64,000 nt of DNA from Undaria pinnatifida (lineage: Eukaryota > Sar > Phaeophyceae > Laminariales > Alariaceae): contig JABAKD010000023.1 in NCBI GenBank assembly GCA_012845835.1, positions 21,608,203 through 21,672,202 of the forward strand. The letters run 5' to 3'. A model generated the notes under the pieces. That model was not told where the DNA came from. It did not search any database and saw only the letters and a list, made by a program, of their open reading frames with translations. The translations under genes and the position numbers were made by a program. Positions within the stretch are counted from its first letter, which is position 1; each line of letters begins with the position of its first letter. Positions 61,308 through 64,000 of this stretch are shown in pieces.

Positions 61308-61478
61308 AAGCCCTGCGAAGCTGCCAGCAAGGGTGATCAGGTTGGCAAGGATATCAGCGTCCAGTGCACCGGTGCCGTGAAGGCAGGCGATCTTCTTTTA
61401 AAGAAGACCGGCGATTACCTCCTCAAGTCACCTCCCGCGCTGCACTACCATTGCGCCAAGCGCCTCTTCGACAACGAG
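61308..61478 (+). CDS. Candidate internal exon of a host gene
   Basis: 171 nt (57 codons, phase 0 at both ends), preceded by TCGTCGTTCGCAG and followed by GAG|GTACGAG. It reads KPCEAASKGDQVGKDISVQC and continues TGAVKAGDLLLKKTGDY.. HYHCAKRLFDNE, with strongly C/G-biased third positions unlike its surroundings. Cys/His positions (PCE, VQC, HYHC) could bind metal, but no family is recognised. No adjacent exon was found; the Copia LTR begins 209 bp downstream. Confidence 0.5.
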
Positions 61479-61686
61479 GTACGAGCTACTTTATTGTATG
61501 TTATTACTAGGTCTCGTTTTCGTGATTTACGACCTTTACCATCTGCCTTTTCCACCATCTCATCGAGTTTGTTGCCCGTTTATTAGAGCTTTGGTATGGT
61601 ACATTTTATCAACCTTCCACATTATAGTTTACCAGCTACTTATTTTGCTGTCATTGTTGGTAAACTCGTGGCTTCTGGGGAAAATA

Positions 61687-62074
61687 TGTTGTATTATTGA
61701 GCTATTGCCCTTCTGAGACAGGTAAGCAAGATGGAGTGAGCAGGGTGGGGGCGCTCGTGGGCGCGCACAACCTCACCCTCCGTACCACAAACAATACCCC
61801 TAACATGACAATAGCCTGATAGTCAGACCTACAGCAACAATGCCTGAACCTTCCTACAGGATAAGTGTCCAATGTACCACATACCAATGTACCGACACAC
61901 ACACCTACGGTCCATTGTATAGCTCGTACTTGTGTACAACCTACCGAAGTACCACAAAGAATATTCCCAGAATATCCAGCATCAACTTACTACAATTGAA
62001 AATTCAATATTCAAACTATCCGATCAGATGATCTACAGGAGCTCGGCCGATACACACTGCCGCTATCACCAACA
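61687..62074 (-). repeat. Copia 3' LTR
   Basis: 388 bp. On the minus strand it starts TGTTGGTGATAGCGGC and ends TAATACAACA, giving the TGTTG/CAACA terminal inversion usual for Copia LTRs. Immediately upstream (62075-62085, minus strand) is CCTAGGGAGGG, a polypurine tract. The other LTR lies beyond the window end, so identity and target duplication (candidate AAATA at 61682-61686) cannot be checked. Confidence 0.75.
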
Positions 62075-62181
62075 CCCTCCCTAGGGGCTGTTGTATCTAC
62101 CAGACCCACAACATGCAGTATGACAAACAAAAAAATTCAGAATCCTACTTCCTAGAGCCCAATGCAAAGTCACGGTGAACT

Positions 62182-62601
62182 TCAAAAATACTTCTCGGCA
62201 GAGCCTTCGTGAGGATGTCCGCATGTAGTTTTTCGCTGGGAACATGCGTGATCTCGATCACTCAGATTTCTAAGAAAGTGGTGCCTCACGTCGATGTGCT
62301 TACTCCTGCTCGAGCTAAGCGGATTCTCTGCAAGCGCAATCGCTCCCTCGTTGTCCTCAAGGACGTCAATTTTACGAGGCTCTACACTAGGCCTCAAGAA
62401 CTGAAGCATTCCGTTCACAAACAGAGACTCCTTCACACCATCGCCCATCGCAAGATACTCTGCCTCAGAAGTCGACTGCGAAACGCATTTCTGCGTCCAA
62501 GAAAGCCAAGCTACAAGACAGGCAGCCACAATAATTAGTGCTCCCGAAACTGATCTACGGTCAGTGGCCTTGCTGGCAAAGTCTGCATCTGCATACACCA
62601 A
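62182..62601 (-). pseudogene. Copia RNase H
   Basis: YADADFASKATDRRSVSG (D5/D7), STSEAEYLA (E46/E48), DNEGAIAL (D83) and RSKHIDVRHHFLR (D104) cover the RNase H acidic residues in order. Start is cut by a frame change before residue 1; the C-terminus ends shortly before the polypurine tract as usual. Confidence 0.85.
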
Positions 62602-62694
62602 CGTGCCTACGTCATCAACCGTACTGTCTCTCTTGTACTTCAGAGTTAGATGTGCCGTTTCCAGAAGATAGTTCAGAATCTTCTGAGCTGCCTT

Positions 62695-63267
62695 TCAGTC
62701 TCTCTTCTTTGGCTCATGAGAGTGCCTCGCCACCGCCCGCACAGCATTCGAGATGTCGGGCCTCGTCCCGTTGGCGACCCACATCAGGCACCCCACCACC
62801 TCTCGGAACGGCACATCTCCTGCCTCCTCATCCTCCATCACGGACCTGTTATCGTTAGCAGGGGAAGCAGGGATCGGGCTGGTGCGACAAATTTTGAATC
62901 TCTCAAGCACACTCCTGATGTAACTCTCCTGAGAAATCTCAATCGTGCCAGCCTCGCGGTCGCGAATAAATGCGCAACCAAGAAAGAACTTGACCTCACC
63001 CAAATTCTTCGTAGGAAGAGAATCGCCTCGAGCTTCTACAACCACCTTGGCAAGACTCTTAGTTCCTGCATACAGAATGTCATCCACGTGAATCGCGACC
63101 ATCCCTATCACCTCGTCTCCCATCATGAAACGCAGCACACAGAGGTCACACAGAGCCTGCTCGAAACCACTCCTCTTTAGATCCGATACTAGCCTCTTGT
63201 AAAATGTTCTAGATGCCTGCTTCAATCCGTACAAACTCTTGTTCAGACGGACAACCTTTCCTGCCAT
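62695..63267 (-). pseudogene. Copia reverse transcriptase, second half
   Basis: LNKSLYGLKQASRTFYKRL, then catalytic HVDDILYAG (V61-D62-D63), LGEVKFFLG, SQESYI and the YREVVGCLMW-type block (PFREVVGCLMWVANGTRPDI). It is joined to the first half by a frame shift near 63262 and to RNase H by another near 62690. Confidence 0.85.
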
Positions 63268-63796
63268 CGAACCACAAACCAGGAGGCAACTTCATGAACA
63301 CCTCGTGATCCAACTTCGACTGAACAAACGCCTGCTCAATGTCCCAGTGGAGTAATTCCAAATCATACTTGCACGCCAATGTTACCAACAATCGAATTGA
63401 TGCAGGATTTGCAGTAGGCGAGAAAGTCTCAAGATAGTCTATACCATACTTCTGCCTGAAGCCCTTCGCGACAAGCCTAGCCTTGGCCTTCAATATATTT
63501 CCTGTTTCGTCTGCTTTCCATTTGAAAACCCATCTAGCATCTGTCACGTTACATCCTATTGGGATCTTTACCGCTAACGTGAACGTTCCTGCCCCTATCA
63601 AGCCTTCAACTTCCGCAGACATAGCTCCATCCCAAATCGTGGCGTACTTCGATTGCCGGGCTTCTTGATAGCTATCAGGCTCAGACTCTACGTCCTGCAC
63701 TAGTTCTTTCGGCAATTCCACTGCGTCACCTGCTCTCTGCTCCGCCAACAGCGCATATATAATCTCTGTTGCGTAGACGGGCCCTAAAGTGGCCAC
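63209..63796 (-). pseudogene. Copia reverse transcriptase, first half
   Basis: DARWVFKWKADETGNILKAK, ARLVAKGFRQKYGIDYLETF(SP), then motif A as LHWDIEQAFVQSKL (D152) and EVFMKLPPG. The frame leaves the true one after PPGLWFDG. An acidic/Pro linker continues upstream to the window end (63800-64000). Confidence 0.85.
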
Positions 63797-64000
63797 AAGG
63801 CCAGATACATTCTGCTGGTTAACTGCACGGGTTTGCGCACGAGTTCTACCTTCTCTTACTTCATCATTCTCACGCGCAGGGTTGTTGAAATCAGCTAGCT
63901 CAGCTACATGCCGCGGACGACGAGCAACTGGAGGAGATGCCTCTGCCTCTGTCTCCTGCCCTCCCGGCCCTACAGACTCTGTATCCTGCTCTTCAGGACC

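Larger units (their letters stand above)
61687..64000 (-). mobile_element. Ty1/Copia element, partial (3' part)
   Basis: Minus-strand RT and RNase H followed by a polypurine tract and LTR, with the upstream sequence running off the window end. Integrase should lie beyond 64000, since Copia has integrase before RT. At least two frameshifts. Confidence 0.85.

Overview
The window is repeat-dominated eukaryotic nuclear DNA. It holds recognisable parts of at least five transposable-element orders: RTE/Jockey-like LINE, Ty3/Gypsy chromovirus, Ty1/Copia, a tyrosine-recombinase (DIRS-order) retrotransposon and TIR-type MITEs. It also holds a 14.8-kb LTR element with no recognisable retroviral-type genes. 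I see no rRNA and no intact canonical tRNA, and nothing prokaryotic such as operons, Shine-Dalgarno spacing or CRISPR. Candidate host exons carry GT..AG splice signals. Co-occurrence of DIRS-like, Copia, chromovirus and LINE elements in compact form would suit an alga or other protist, but the lineage cannot be fixed from sequence alone.

Layout. 1-14 kb: almost continuous mosaic of diverged, nested short repeats. At least four families recur in both orientations: P, about 250 bp with a CTCGCGCGAG palindrome and ACCAAGGCTACGG-type ends; A, about 240 bp with GTGCTACGGTAGAGGT-type ends; B, about 240 bp; and C/D. 14.3-15.8 kb: a small island of Pro/Gln-rich ORFs with a UHM-ligand-like KKRKTRWE motif. 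17.1-19.8 kb (-): frameshifted, 5'-truncated LINE with a G/A-rich tail. 20.1-26 kb (-): degenerate chromovirus (protease-like region, RT, RNase H, integrase, chromodomain, polypurine tract, 3' LTR), broken in the RT region by a poly(A)-tailed retroposed insert. 27.1-29.1 and 43.9-45.1 kb: one arm of a large inverted repeat, split by the 14.8-kb LTR element (29135-43909); the other arm is 57.4-59.4 kb. 45.4-46.2 kb (-): orphan LTR plus gag start matching the chromovirus LTR. 47.6-55.3 kb (+): a DIRS-order element with A1-ORFs-B1-A2-B2 split direct repeats, inserted in another copy of the same dispersed repeat. 55.9-57.2 kb: a possible spliced gene remnant with a threefold tandem partial duplication. 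59.4-61.2 kb: diverged tandem repeats. 61.3-61.5 kb: one convincing 171-bp exon. 61.7-64 kb (-): a Copia element with its 3' LTR, polypurine tract, RNase H and RT, cut by the window end.

Most notable: (i) an array of about 15 hairpins between the gag-like and RT ORFs of the DIRS element, with an invariant CAACGGGG loop and stems that change by compensating substitutions; (ii) a perfect five-unit heat-shock element in both chromovirus LTR copies; (iii) a 14.8-kb non-coding LTR element (LARD-like) with about 98-99% identical LTRs, built largely of consecutive minisatellites with a sharp change of strand composition; (iv) the nested history of insertions, readable from target-site duplications and interrupted repeats.
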